Of a DNA stretch of 64,000 bases, positions 50,722-61,052 are shown piece by piece (the first letter of the stretch is position 1; each line of letters opens with the position of its first letter). This DNA is from Chloroflexota bacterium (lineage in GTDB: Bacteria; Chloroflexota; Anaerolineae; Anaerolineales; Anaerolineaceae). A program made the translations under genes and the position numbers. The stretch spans positions 92,707-156,706 of the forward strand of contig JAEKNU010000003.1 in assembly GCA_016838895.1 (NCBI GenBank), given 5' to 3'. The notes under the pieces are model-generated. The model saw only the letters and a list, made by a program, of their open reading frames with translations. It did no database searches and was not told the DNA's origin.

Positions 50722-50749
50722 TTGACAATTCGAACATTTGTACTATAAT
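50722..50749 (+). promoter_or_regulatory. recA promoter with a possible SOS (LexA) box in the spacer
   Basis: TTGACA (50722-50727), 16-bp spacer, TATAAT (50744-50749). The spacer holds CGAACATTTGTAC, one base off the GAAC-N4-GTTC half-site pattern of Gram-positive-type LexA boxes. Confidence 0.6.
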
Positions 50750-50796
50750 TTAATTAATCATATTTTGCATATAAAAAAATAAATTCAGCTATAATG

Positions 50797-50816
50797 ATTG
50801 CATTGTACATTGCAAT
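50797..50816. promoter_or_regulatory. Palindrome between recA promoter and ribosome site
   Basis: ATTGCA-T-TGTACA-T-TGCAAT, symmetric except for the two single T positions. It lies 10 bp before the recA ribosome site and just after a second TATAAT (50790-50795). Could be an operator or a 5' UTR hairpin. Confidence 0.4.
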
Positions 50817-50837
50817 TCAATCATACAGGAGTTCTCA

Positions 50838-51950
50838 ATGGCCCGAAAAAATACAACTCCAAAAACAATCGGTATTGATGTAGGCGTTGGAGATGCAAAG
50901 AAGGCAGTACTTGATAGAGCATTAGGAGATATCATCAAACGCTATGGCGAAGGCTCTATTATGCGATTAGGGGAAAATACGCAATTAGCTGTTGAAGTAA
51001 TCCCTACCGGTTCTATTGCTGTCGATATCGCATTAGGTGTAGGCGGTTTACCTCGCGGAAGAGTTACTGAAATTTATGGACCTGAAGGGTCAGGTAAAAC
51101 CACTCTCTGTTTACATGTTGTTGCAGAAGCTCAAAAAATGGGTTATACTGCCGCTTTTATCGATATGGAACATGCCCTGGATCCATCTTATTCCGCTAAA
51201 CTAGGTGTCAATGTTGAAGAATTACTGGTATCTCAGCCAGATACAGGTGAGCAGGCTTTGGAAATCGCTGAGACGTTGGTGCGCTCAGGCGCAGTTGAAA
51301 TTGTGGTTATTGACTCCGTTGCAGCTCTGGTACCCCGCAGCGAAATTGAAGGGGACATGGGCGATGCCTCCATGGGTATGCAAGCTCGTTTGATGTCGCA
51401 GGCGTTGCGCAAACTATCTGGTGCCATCAATCAAACCAAAACAATGGTGATCTTTACCAATCAACTTCGTCAAAAAATCGGCGTTATGTTCGGGAATCCT
51501 GAAACAACACCTGGCGGTTTGGCATTGAAGTTTTATGCATCCGTACGTTTGGATGTACGCCGTATTCAATCCATCAAGGTGGGTAATGAAGTCACCGGGA
51601 ATCGAGTACGTGTACGTGTGATTAAAAATAAAGTCGCTCCACCATTCCGTACTGCTGAATTTGATATCATGTACAATGAGGGTATCTCAAAAGTCGGTGA
51701 CATTGTTGATCTTGGAACAGAATTTGAAATCATAACCAAGCGCGGTGCATTTTACTCATTTGGCGATGTACGCCTGGGACAGGGTCGTGAAAATGCAAAA
51801 GAATTCCTGCGCCAGAATCCTGATCTTTCCAACGAAATCGAATTGTCAATTCGTCAGCGAACCATGGAAGCCGGCATTGGTATTTTAGATATGGCCGTTA
51901 GTGATGACAATGATGATGAAGACACAAATTACGAAGAGGATAACGAATAG
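50838..51950 (+). CDS. recA: Recombinase RecA
   Basis: 370 residues. Forms the ATP-dependent filament on ssDNA for strand exchange and SOS induction. Walker [10 protein letters not shown] near 81, [10 protein letters not shown] (catalytic Glu), [21 protein letters not shown], loop L2 [23 protein letters not shown]. The C-terminal tail is acidic ([15 protein letters not shown]) as in most RecA. AGGAG lies before the ATG. A long upstream region carries one strong promoter, a second -10 box and palindromes. Confidence 0.98.
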   Translation: MARKNTTPKTIGIDVGVGDAKKAVLDRALGDIIKRYGEGSIMRLGENTQLAVEVIPTGSIAVDIALGVGGLPRGRVTEIYGPEGSGKTTLCLHVVAEAQKMGYTAAFIDMEHALDPSYSAKLGVNVEELLVSQPDTGEQALEIAETLVRSGAVEIVVIDSVAALVPRSEIEGDMGDASMGMQARLMSQALRKLSGAINQTKTMVIFTNQLRQKIGVMFGNPETTPGGLALKFYASVRLDVRRIQSIKVGNEVTGNRVRVRVIKNKVAPPFRTAEFDIMYNEGISKVGDIVDLGTEFEIITKRGAFYSFGDVRLGQGRENAKEFLRQNPDLSNEIELSIRQRTMEAGIGILDMAVSDDNDDEDTNYEEDNE

Positions 51951-51959
51951 ATCAAACTC

Positions 51960-52493
51960 ATGATGAAGAGAAAAATCATCCTTTTGCCGATCTTTATTCT
52001 ACTGCTGGGTTTAATCATCAGCGGATGTGTTATTCGTTCTAAAGGAACGGAAGCACATGGCGTAAATCAGGGTGTATATTTGCCTCCTACAGTCGCACCC
52101 ACGCTGATTCCAACCATCACACCCACCCCAACCCCCATTATTCCAACCCAACCGGCAGATTGCTTAAATTTATTGACATTTCTCTCTGATCTGACCGTGC
52201 CAGACGGCACAATCTTTTCTCCTGGAGCAACAATCGATAAGCGCTGGTTGGTTGAAAACAGCGGCACATGTCACTGGAATGAAACGTATCAGCTTCGTCT
52301 GGTCACCGGTGCTGATCTGGGTGTTGATCCAACACAGCCCCTGCCGCAAACCTTAAGTGGCGAGCAAGCAGAAATCCAGATTCTTTTCATCGCACCCAGT
52401 AATGGCGGTAGTTTTCAGAGCGCCTGGCAGGCTTATACCGGTACAGGTATGCCCTTTGGCGATGTATTTTACATCGATGTTACTGTGGAATAA
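51960..52493 (+). CDS. Lipoprotein with Nbr1-type Ig-like domain
   Basis: 177 residues. Signal peptide with lipobox IISGC (Cys about 23), then a Pro/Thr-rich linker (TITPTPTPIIPTQP), then a domain with FSPGATIDKRWLVENSGTCHW and PSNGGSFQSAWQAYTG, the pattern of the four-tryptophan Nbr1 FW domain found in eukaryotic autophagy receptors and in some bacterial surface proteins. It should stand outside the membrane and bind protein or glycan; no ligand can be named. It lies 9 nt after recA, possibly read through from it, and ends before a terminator. Confidence 0.8.
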   Translation: MMKRKIILLPIFILLLGLIISGCVIRSKGTEAHGVNQGVYLPPTVAPTLIPTITPTPTPIIPTQPADCLNLLTFLSDLTVPDGTIFSPGATIDKRWLVENSGTCHWNETYQLRLVTGADLGVDPTQPLPQTLSGEQAEIQILFIAPSNGGSFQSAWQAYTGTGMPFGDVFYIDVTVE

Positions 52494-52535
52494 TCTCATA
52501 TAACTGACACAAATAAATCTATACGTTTACGATAT

Positions 52536-52571
52536 AAAAAAGGACTATCCAGAAATTCGGATAGTCCTTTT
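52536..52571. terminator. Bidirectional terminator between the lipoprotein gene and ahcY
   Basis: AAAAAGGACTATCC / GGATAGTCCTTTT, 8-nt loop. Confidence 0.88.
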
Positions 52572-52591
52572 GATAGTTATTAAAATAATTC

Positions 52592-54836
<2,245 letters not shown>

Positions 54837-54949
54837 CTTATTTGTTTTTAACTCCCAAGTGTGGTCTTATATTCATCTGCTCAGCAATTTCTGGTAAGAT
54901 TAGTTGAGCAGACAGGAAAAAAGCTCTCATCACAGAGAGCTGCTTTGAT
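54837..54949 (-). ncRNA. Structured 5' leader of adoK-ahcY, possible attenuator or riboswitch
   Basis: About 113 nt of RNA precede the adoK ATG. Near its 5' end is a terminator-like hairpin (AGCTCTC / GAGAGCT, 54917-54941, then TTTTTT). Next comes an 8-bp stem TCTGCTCA / TGAGCAGA (54905-54912 with 54876-54883, 21-nt loop). The middle segment CTGCT can pair either with AGCAG before the first hairpin or with AGCAG in the 3' arm, so two structures exclude each other. It lacks the SAM-I core and I do not recognise a known class. Confidence 0.5.
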
Positions 54950-54955
54950 AAGAAA

Positions 54956-54984
54956 AGTTTAGCATGCTATGGCATGTTTGTCAA
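54956..54984 (-). promoter_or_regulatory. Promoter of adoK-ahcY with spacer palindrome
   Basis: Minus strand: TTGACA (54984-54979), 17-bp spacer, TAAACT (54961-54956). The spacer holds CATGC-CATA-GCATG, an inverted repeat that might be a repressor site. Confidence 0.72.
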
Positions 54985-55009
54985 AGAATTTTAATTGGAG
55001 AACTACCGG

Positions 55010-57436
55010 ATGAACCCGAAATTGAAATCTTCCATGCATTTCCGCATGTTCCTTCTTCTACTGATTGGATTGATCATTATTCAGGGATGTAATTTATCAT
55101 CTCTCATCCCTTCAACGGATGCAGACACTCCCGGTATTCTATCCGGTGATTCACTGATCGCATCGCCAGCCCCAACGGTCACCCCCACACCATTACCAAA
55201 AATACGTATTGAAAACGCAGAATACAAAATATTCACTGGTGATTATTTGGCAGCGCTGCAAGACTACGAAACCGCACTTGCTCAAACCAACGATCCTGCT
55301 GAAGCGGCGCTGGCAAAAATGGGTATTGGTAGAGTTCATTATTTACTTAAAGATTATGCATCTGCCGTTGAAACACTTGAACAATTAATTATTAATTATT
55401 CAGATAGTTTCACGGTTGCCAATGCCTATTATTTTCTGGCGCTCTGCTACCGCGATACACAGCGCTATCTTGATGCATCCGCCGCTTTAATGATTTTCAA
55501 TTCCCTGAGACCTGGCATTATTGATCCAACCATTCAAACGATGCGCGGCGATATTCTCCAGGATGCGGATGATTATGCAACGTCAAATGAAGCTTATCAA
55601 GCCGCTATTGATGCTGCACCCAATGAAGACAACACCGCACTTCAAATTGAAATCGGACGTAACTATGCCGCGATGGGTGATCATATTAATGCGGTACGGA
55701 TTTATTCCGGTATATACGAAACAACTACAAATGATTACACCAAAGCTCAAATGAATTTGCTCAGCGGCATCTCCTACATGGCAATGGGCTACCCCGACCA
55801 GGCGTTTCGGGTTTATCAGGATTCGGTTACAAATTATCCAAAATCTTATGATACCTACACTGGTTTGGTTGAATTGGTCAACAACAATATTGATGTTGAT
55901 AATTTAAACCGCGGCATTGTTGATTATTATGCCGGTCAGTATGGTGTTGCCATTGACGTATTCAATCGTTACATGGATGAACATCCAGATCATGACGGGA
56001 CACCGTTATTCTACAAAGCTTTATGTCTTGTTGAAAGTGGACAACAAACTGCTGCTATTGAGATTTATGATGTGCTTATTGAGCAATATTTCGATACCCG
56101 CTTCTGGGAAAGCGCCTGGGATGAGAAAGCCTATACACAATGGGTGTATTTGGACCAATACAAGGCCGCTGCAGACACCTTACAAGAATTTGTTTATCGT
56201 ATGCCTGCATCAGAAAATGCTCCCCAATATCTATATGATGCTGGCCGGATTCTTGAGCGCAGTTCCCAATTACCCGAAGCTGCTCAGGTATGGGGCAGTA
56301 TGATCGATCAATACCCCTCTGCCAGCGAAAGTTTTCGGGCATTATTTTTATCTGCAATTACCCAGTATCGCCTGGGAAATTTCAGCGAGGCAAAGGTTGC
56401 TTTCCAACGTTATTTAGCATTATCAGGAAACAATGAGGATCGTTCTGCTGCTTTTTTCTGGATCGCGAAATGTGAAGAAAAATTAGGTGACGCTCAGGCT
56501 GCACAGGATACCTGGCAACAAGCAGCGCAGGTTGATCCAACTGGTTATTACAGCGAACGTGCGCTGGAAGTATTGGATCAATTGGCGCCCATGACCCCAA
56601 CGGCCGCAATGGTATTTGATGTTGATCTTGAATATGAAAAATCAATTGCCATGGATTGGATGCGGCAAACATTTTCAATTGCCCAGGAAGTTGATTTAAC
56701 CCAAATGGCAGAATTAGCCTACGATGACAATATCCGGAAAGGTGATTTGTTCTGGGATATCGGAATGTACGAAGAAGCCGTTGACCAGTACAATATTGCA
56801 TATGAGCGTTACAAGACAGATCCAATACAGAATTTCCGTTTGATGAATCATATGCTTGAATTATATATGTACCGCCCGGCAATTTTTATGAGCCGCAACA
56901 TTCTTGATCTGGCGAATTTCAGTGAACTTGACACCCTCACTGCTCCGCCCTATTTCAATCATATCCGCTTTGGCACCTATTTCTATGATATGGTGATGAC
57001 TTCATCTGTTGAGTATGAATTAGAACCAGCTTTACTGTTCAGTACGATTCGTCAGGAGAGCCTCTTTGAGGGCTTTATTCAATCTGCAGTTGGGGCTGGT
57101 GGTCTGATGCAGGTCATGCCAGCAACGGGTGATGAAATATTCTCCCAATTAAGTTGGCCTGCTCACTATTCAAGCAGTGATCTTTATCGACCGGTTATCA
57201 ACATTCCCTATGGTGCATATTATCTGCAGCGCCAGCTAACCCTTTTTGATGGGGACGTCATAGCCGCACTGGCTTCATATAATGGTGGCCCTGGTAACGC
57301 ACTGGCTTGGAATGAACTGGCCCAGAACGATCCGGACCTGATGTTGGAAATTATTCGTTTCAATGAAACACGCAATTACATTTTCAATATAGCTGAAAAT
57401 TATCATATCTATTATCGCCTCTATAGAAGCCAATAA
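55010..57436 (+). CDS. Lipoprotein with TPR array and soluble lytic transglycosylase domain
   Basis: 808 residues. Signal peptide with lipobox IIIQGC (Cys about 27) and a Thr/Pro-rich linker. About a dozen TPR-like helices run from residue 65 to 540, for instance YLAALQDYETALAQTNDPAEAAL. The C-terminal SLT domain carries the catalytic Glu in STIRQESLFEG near 683, then VGAGGLMQVMPATGDEI, ASYNGGPGNALAW and ETRNYIF. It cleaves peptidoglycan glycan strands like Slt70. ATG 55010 (GGAG upstream) is preferred to the TTG at 54995. Divergent from adoK. Confidence 0.93.
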   Translation: MNPKLKSSMHFRMFLLLLIGLIIIQGCNLSSLIPSTDADTPGILSGDSLIASPAPTVTPTPLPKIRIENAEYKIFTGDYLAALQDYETALAQTNDPAEAALAKMGIGRVHYLLKDYASAVETLEQLIINYSDSFTVANAYYFLALCYRDTQRYLDASAALMIFNSLRPGIIDPTIQTMRGDILQDADDYATSNEAYQAAIDAAPNEDNTALQIEIGRNYAAMGDHINAVRIYSGIYETTTNDYTKAQMNLLSGISYMAMGYPDQAFRVYQDSVTNYPKSYDTYTGLVELVNNNIDVDNLNRGIVDYYAGQYGVAIDVFNRYMDEHPDHDGTPLFYKALCLVESGQQTAAIEIYDVLIEQYFDTRFWESAWDEKAYTQWVYLDQYKAAADTLQEFVYRMPASENAPQYLYDAGRILERSSQLPEAAQVWGSMIDQYPSASESFRALFLSAITQYRLGNFSEAKVAFQRYLALSGNNEDRSAAFFWIAKCEEKLGDAQAAQDTWQQAAQVDPTGYYSERALEVLDQLAPMTPTAAMVFDVDLEYEKSIAMDWMRQTFSIAQEVDLTQMAELAYDDNIRKGDLFWDIGMYEEAVDQYNIAYERYKTDPIQNFRLMNHMLELYMYRPAIFMSRNILDLANFSELDTLTAPPYFNHIRFGTYFYDMVMTSSVEYELEPALLFSTIRQESLFEGFIQSAVGAGGLMQVMPATGDEIFSQLSWPAHYSSSDLYRPVINIPYGAYYLQRQLTLFDGDVIAALASYNGGPGNALAWNELAQNDPDLMLEIIRFNETRNYIFNIAENYHIYYRLYRSQ

Positions 57437-57492
57437 TCCAACTCATCAATCAAAATTTCTTGTGTTCCGCTCTCATCTCATTAGATGATCGT

Positions 57493-57530
57493 AATCCCTA
57501 AGTGTTTTGAAAATCCTTAGGGATTATATA
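57493..57530 (+). terminator. Hairpin after the transglycosylase gene
   Basis: AATCCCTAAG / CTTAGGGATT, 13-nt loop; poor T-run (ATATAA). Confidence 0.5.
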
Positions 57531-57565
57531 AAAAGACCGGCACTGTAAATATAGTTCCGGTCTTT
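57525..57565 (-). terminator. Terminator of the pdh operon
   Basis: Minus strand: AAAGACCGG / CCGGTCTTT around a 16-nt loop, followed by TTTATAT. Confidence 0.8.
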
Positions 57566-57582
57566 CGCCTTTAATTTCTGGT

Positions 57583-58812
57583 TTATACAAGCAGTAACAA
57601 TGGATTGCTCATATAATGTTCCATGCGCAGCATGAACTCTGCTGCCTCAGCTCCATCAGTCACGCGATGGTCGGCTGAGATGGTCATGTTCATCATCCAG
57701 GCTACACCAACTTCATCATCCCTAATCACAGGCACTTTTTTCGCGGCACCCACCGCCAAAATAGCTACTTCCGGTGGGTTAATGATCGCCATGAAATGAT
57801 CAATTTTGTACATCCCCAGATTGCTGATAGAGAATGTTGATCCTTCAATATCTTCAGGGCGCACCTTGCCATTTCTCGCTCGCTGAACCATTCCCTTGGT
57901 TTCAGCAGAAATACTGCGTATGGATTTCAAATTGGCATCCTTACTGACAACAGTCATCAACCCGCCTTCGATAGCAACTGCATTACCGATATTGATATTG
58001 CCATATTGCACAATTTCATTTTCATGTAATGCCGAATTCAAATTGGGGAATTCCGACAGCGTCAGTGCAACGGCTTTTACAATAAAATCATTCACCGACA
58101 ATTTATCCTCAGCAGGGAGCAGCTCATTGACATCCTTTCGCATTTTCATCAGCGAGCCAACATCATATGCCCTGGACAAATAAAAATGCGGCACATTCTG
58201 TTTTGATTCCAGCATACGACGACCAATGATCTGACGCAATTTATTCAGCGGCACTTTCTGGTCCTCGTGTGAGATAGCCGGCAGCCTGGTGATCGGGGTC
58301 ATTTGTGGTGCGGCCATACCCGGTTTTCCGATCGCACTTTCAACATCCGCTTTTATTATGCGTCCACCTGGTCCACTGCCTGATACACTGCGTAAATCAA
58401 TCTGGTGCTCTTCTGCAATCTTTCTGGCAACTGGAGAGGCTTTCAGCCGTTCACCACTATCGATTTCAGTCGTTTTTGTCACAGCAGCACTAGGTGTTGG
58501 TGTTGTCTGCTCAACTTCCTTGGCAATTTCCTTCTTTGGTTCCTCAACAGCTTCAGGTAAATCCACTTTTTCGCCAGGTTGGCCAATAATGGCGATCGCG
58601 GCACCCACTGGGACAATTGAATCGGCTTCAACCAGTTCTTTTAGCATTTGTCCTTGGAATTGGCTCTCTACTTCTACAGTAGCTTTATCTGTCTCAATCT
58701 CAGCCAACACGTCCCCTTTAGCAACCGATTCACCTTCCTGTTTGACCCATCGCACCAGGACGCCCTCGGCCATATCAAACCCCAATTTGGGCATTAGTAC
58801 TGTCTCAGCCAT
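57583..58812 (-). CDS. pdhC: Pyruvate (2-oxo acid) dehydrogenase E2, dihydrolipoyl acyltransferase
   Basis: 409 residues. One lipoyl domain (MPKLGFDMAEGVLVRW, lipoylated Lys in EIETDKATVEVES), a linker rich in Glu, Pro and Thr, a peripheral-subunit binding domain (ASPVARKIAEEHQIDL, GSGPGGRIIKADVE), and the catalytic domain with ISADHRVTDGAEAAEF (His and Asp). It moves the acyl group to CoA. The start shares one base with the E1-beta stop (TAATG). A dihydrolipoamide dehydrogenase (E3) gene is not in this window. Confidence 0.94.
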   Translation of the reverse strand: MAETVLMPKLGFDMAEGVLVRWVKQEGESVAKGDVLAEIETDKATVEVESQFQGQMLKELVEADSIVPVGAAIAIIGQPGEKVDLPEAVEEPKKEIAKEVEQTTPTPSAAVTKTTEIDSGERLKASPVARKIAEEHQIDLRSVSGSGPGGRIIKADVESAIGKPGMAAPQMTPITRLPAISHEDQKVPLNKLRQIIGRRMLESKQNVPHFYLSRAYDVGSLMKMRKDVNELLPAEDKLSVNDFIVKAVALTLSEFPNLNSALHENEIVQYGNINIGNAVAIEGGLMTVVSKDANLKSIRSISAETKGMVQRARNGKVRPEDIEGSTFSISNLGMYKIDHFMAIINPPEVAILAVGAAKKVPVIRDDEVGVAWMMNMTISADHRVTDGAEAAEFMLRMEHYMSNPLLLLV

Positions 58813-59786
58813 TACAATACCTCCTTTACCGCCCTGACAACATCATCAACCTGTGGAATAGCCATTTGTTCCAAGGCCTGATTATAAGGCAACGGAACTT
58901 CCTTCTGTGCCACACGCTTGACGGGTGCATCCATGTAATCAAATCCTTCTTCATAAATTCGTGCACTCACTTCGGCGCCTACGCCAAATGACATCCAGCC
59001 TTCTTCTACGATAACCGCACGATTTGTCTTTCGGACGGAGTCCAATACTGGCCCCATATCCAACGGACGCAGGCTGCGTAAATCAACAACCTCAACATCA
59101 ATGCCTTCTTTTTCGAGAATATCGACAGCCTTCATGGAAGTCTCAAGCATTTTGCTGTAAGTAACCAACGTTACGTCTTTTCCTTCTCGCTTAATATCCG
59201 ATTTTCCGATTGGCACAATATAGTCACCCTCCGGTACTTCGCCGCGAGTCTGGTATAACGTAGCATGCTCAATGAACAATATTGGATTATCACTTCGAAT
59301 CGCTGCTCTCAACAACCCTTTTGCATCAGCAGGCGTACCAGGAGCGACAACTTTCAAACCCGGAAAATGTGCAAAGATGGCATCCGGTGTTTGTGAATGG
59401 GTTGCGCCTAATTGGCGACCGCCACCACCTGGTGTACGGATCACCATGGGTAAGCGCATCTGCCCGCCAAACATATAATGGAATTTCGCGGCTTCATTGA
59501 CAATATGATCCATTGCGGAGAATGCAAAATTCACCGTCATAATTTCAGCAATGGGACGTAAACCAGTCAACGCAGCGCCAATAGCGGCGCCTATAATCGC
59601 TGATTCAGCAATCGGTGTATCACGAACTCTTTTCTCTCCGAAATGATCGTAGAAGCCCTTTGTGACAGCATAGGTGCCGCCCCATACCCCTATTTCTTCA
59701 CCCAACATAAACACGTTTTCATCGCGCTCCATTTCTTCCCACAGCGCATCCGTGATCGCTTGACGCATCGTTATTTTTTTCGCCAT
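58812..59786 (-). CDS. pdhB: Pyruvate dehydrogenase E1 component, beta subunit
   Basis: 324 residues. Binds the thiamine diphosphate pyrimidine half and forms the alpha2beta2 E1 with the next gene upstream. MFMLGEEIGVWGGTYAVTKG-type start, IAESAIIGAAIGAALTGLRPIAEI, the GGGRQLGATHSQ region with the histidine facing the cofactor, and VVDLRSLRPLD. It is adjacent to both partners, 4 nt after pdhA. Confidence 0.95.
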   Translation of the reverse strand: MAKKITMRQAITDALWEEMERDENVFMLGEEIGVWGGTYAVTKGFYDHFGEKRVRDTPIAESAIIGAAIGAALTGLRPIAEIMTVNFAFSAMDHIVNEAAKFHYMFGGQMRLPMVIRTPGGGGRQLGATHSQTPDAIFAHFPGLKVVAPGTPADAKGLLRAAIRSDNPILFIEHATLYQTRGEVPEGDYIVPIGKSDIKREGKDVTLVTYSKMLETSMKAVDILEKEGIDVEVVDLRSLRPLDMGPVLDSVRKTNRAVIVEEGWMSFGVGAEVSARIYEEGFDYMDAPVKRVAQKEVPLPYNQALEQMAIPQVDDVVRAVKEVL

Positions 59787-59790
59787 CTGC

Positions 59791-60762
59791 TTATTCCTCC
59801 CACGCTTCTTTCACATAAATATCACTAAATAATTCCTCAGGTGCCGGTTCTGGGCTTGATTCTGCAAATTCCACCGCTTCTTTAACCTCAACCTCAATTT
59901 TTGCATCTTCCGCATCCAATTCCTGCTCAGTAAATGATTTCTTTTCAATCAAATATTGCCTAAAAATGCCTATCGGATCATTTTCCTGCCAACGTTTTAC
60001 TTCAGCTTGTTCACGATAACGTTCAGGATCGCCCATGGAGTGTCCCTTGAATCGATAGGTGTTGACCTCCAGGAATTGCGGACCGCTGCCTGCCCGAATT
60101 TCTTTGAGTAATTTCTCGCCCATTTTGTTGACTTCAATAAGGTTCATACCATCAACATCCTGGTTTTTCATGCCGTAACCATCGGCTTTCCGGCGTATTT
60201 CAGAAACCGCAGAGGCACGCGCGACAGATGTACCCATGCCATATTGATTATTTTCACAAACCCACAATACGGGTAAATTCCAAACCTTGGATAAATTTAC
60301 TGCCTCATGGAAATAGCCGATATTTGTTGCCCCATCACCAAAGAAACAAATGGTTACACCGCTATTCCCTTTATAATGATCCCCTAAGGCCAATCCGGCC
60401 GCTACAGGTAAATGGGCGCCAACAATGGCGTGACCGCCCCAGAAATTCTTATTCACATCAGCCATATGCATTGAGCCGCCTTTGCCTTTTGAACTACCAG
60501 TTGCTTTACCCAGTAATTCTGCCAACACTTCCTTTGCGGACAATCCACAATTGATAGCAATACCATGATCGCGATAAGCTGTAATAACTCTATCTTCAGG
60601 TGTTCTGGCAGCGATTATGCCGGTGCTGACAGCTTCCTGTCCAATGTATAAATGCAAAAAACCACCAATTCTACCTTTTTGATACTGAACAGCCGCTTCT
60701 TCTTCAACGAGTCGAATCAATACCATTTGATGGTACATTTCTAATAATTGCTCTTTTCCCAT
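59791..60762 (-). CDS. pdhA: Pyruvate dehydrogenase E1 component, alpha subunit
   Basis: 323 residues. Decarboxylates the 2-oxo acid on thiamine diphosphate. RIGGFLHLYIGQEAVSTGII, TAYRDHGIAI, GKGGSMHMAD and the diphosphate/metal motif GDGATNIGYFHEA ... CENNQYG are present. RFKGHSMGDPERYR is the regulated-loop region; length and order match the pyruvate or acetoin dehydrogenase group, so acetoin is an alternative substrate. ATG 60762 with AGGAGG is preferred over 60789. Confidence 0.94.
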   Translation of the reverse strand: MGKEQLLEMYHQMVLIRLVEEEAAVQYQKGRIGGFLHLYIGQEAVSTGIIAARTPEDRVITAYRDHGIAINCGLSAKEVLAELLGKATGSSKGKGGSMHMADVNKNFWGGHAIVGAHLPVAAGLALGDHYKGNSGVTICFFGDGATNIGYFHEAVNLSKVWNLPVLWVCENNQYGMGTSVARASAVSEIRRKADGYGMKNQDVDGMNLIEVNKMGEKLLKEIRAGSGPQFLEVNTYRFKGHSMGDPERYREQAEVKRWQENDPIGIFRQYLIEKKSFTEQELDAEDAKIEVEVKEAVEFAESSPEPAPEELFSDIYVKEAWEE

Positions 60763-60832
60763 GATGTGTCCTCCTGATAAATGGAACATGCCATATTTTC
60801 AATCAATTACTTATATATACTATTCTAGTCTA

Positions 60833-60901
60833 TCTCACTTTTTTTATCAATTTCATCTATATTATCTTAATAAATCTCTAATAATTCTCACTTTTTTTAT
60901 C
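60833..60901. repeat. Two 16-bp direct repeats upstream of pdhA
   Basis: TCTCACTTTTTTTATC occurs exactly at 60833-60848 and 60886-60901, 53 bp start to start, about five helical turns. The surrounding 200 bp are very AT-rich. Candidate activator or repressor sites for the pdh operon. Confidence 0.55.
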
Positions 60902-60992
60902 TTATTTTATTGTATATCAAAACCATACCGCAGACATGATATCCAGGTACACGATCGTTTGTCTACGTTGTAAAAGAGCCAACCTTATACTA

Positions 60993-61031
60993 CATTAAAA
61001 CCAAAAGAGGTTGCTCAATGAGCAACCTCTT
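60993..61031 (-). terminator. Terminator after ppdK
   Basis: Minus strand: AAGAGGTTGCTCA / TGAGCAACCTCTT with a single-base loop, then TTGGTTTTAA. Long 13-bp perfect stem. Confidence 0.85.
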
Positions 61032-61052
61032 ATCATGGAAATTTATTGCTAC

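Noticed and set aside
54837-54949. SAM-I riboswitch before adoK
   Set aside because: CTTATCA resembles the start of SAM-I, but the conserved kink-turn and SAM-binding core are missing and the leader is too short.
56382-56882. 166-aa minus-strand ORF
   Set aside because: Antisense shadow of the TPR/transglycosylase gene.
58289-58837. 182-aa plus-strand ORF rich in Ser and Thr
   Set aside because: Antisense shadow of the E2 linker and lipoyl region.
60761-60973. 70-aa plus-strand ORF in the pdhA-ppdK gap
   Set aside because: AT-rich promoter DNA, no ribosome site, composition dominated by Ile, Phe, Ser and Tyr.
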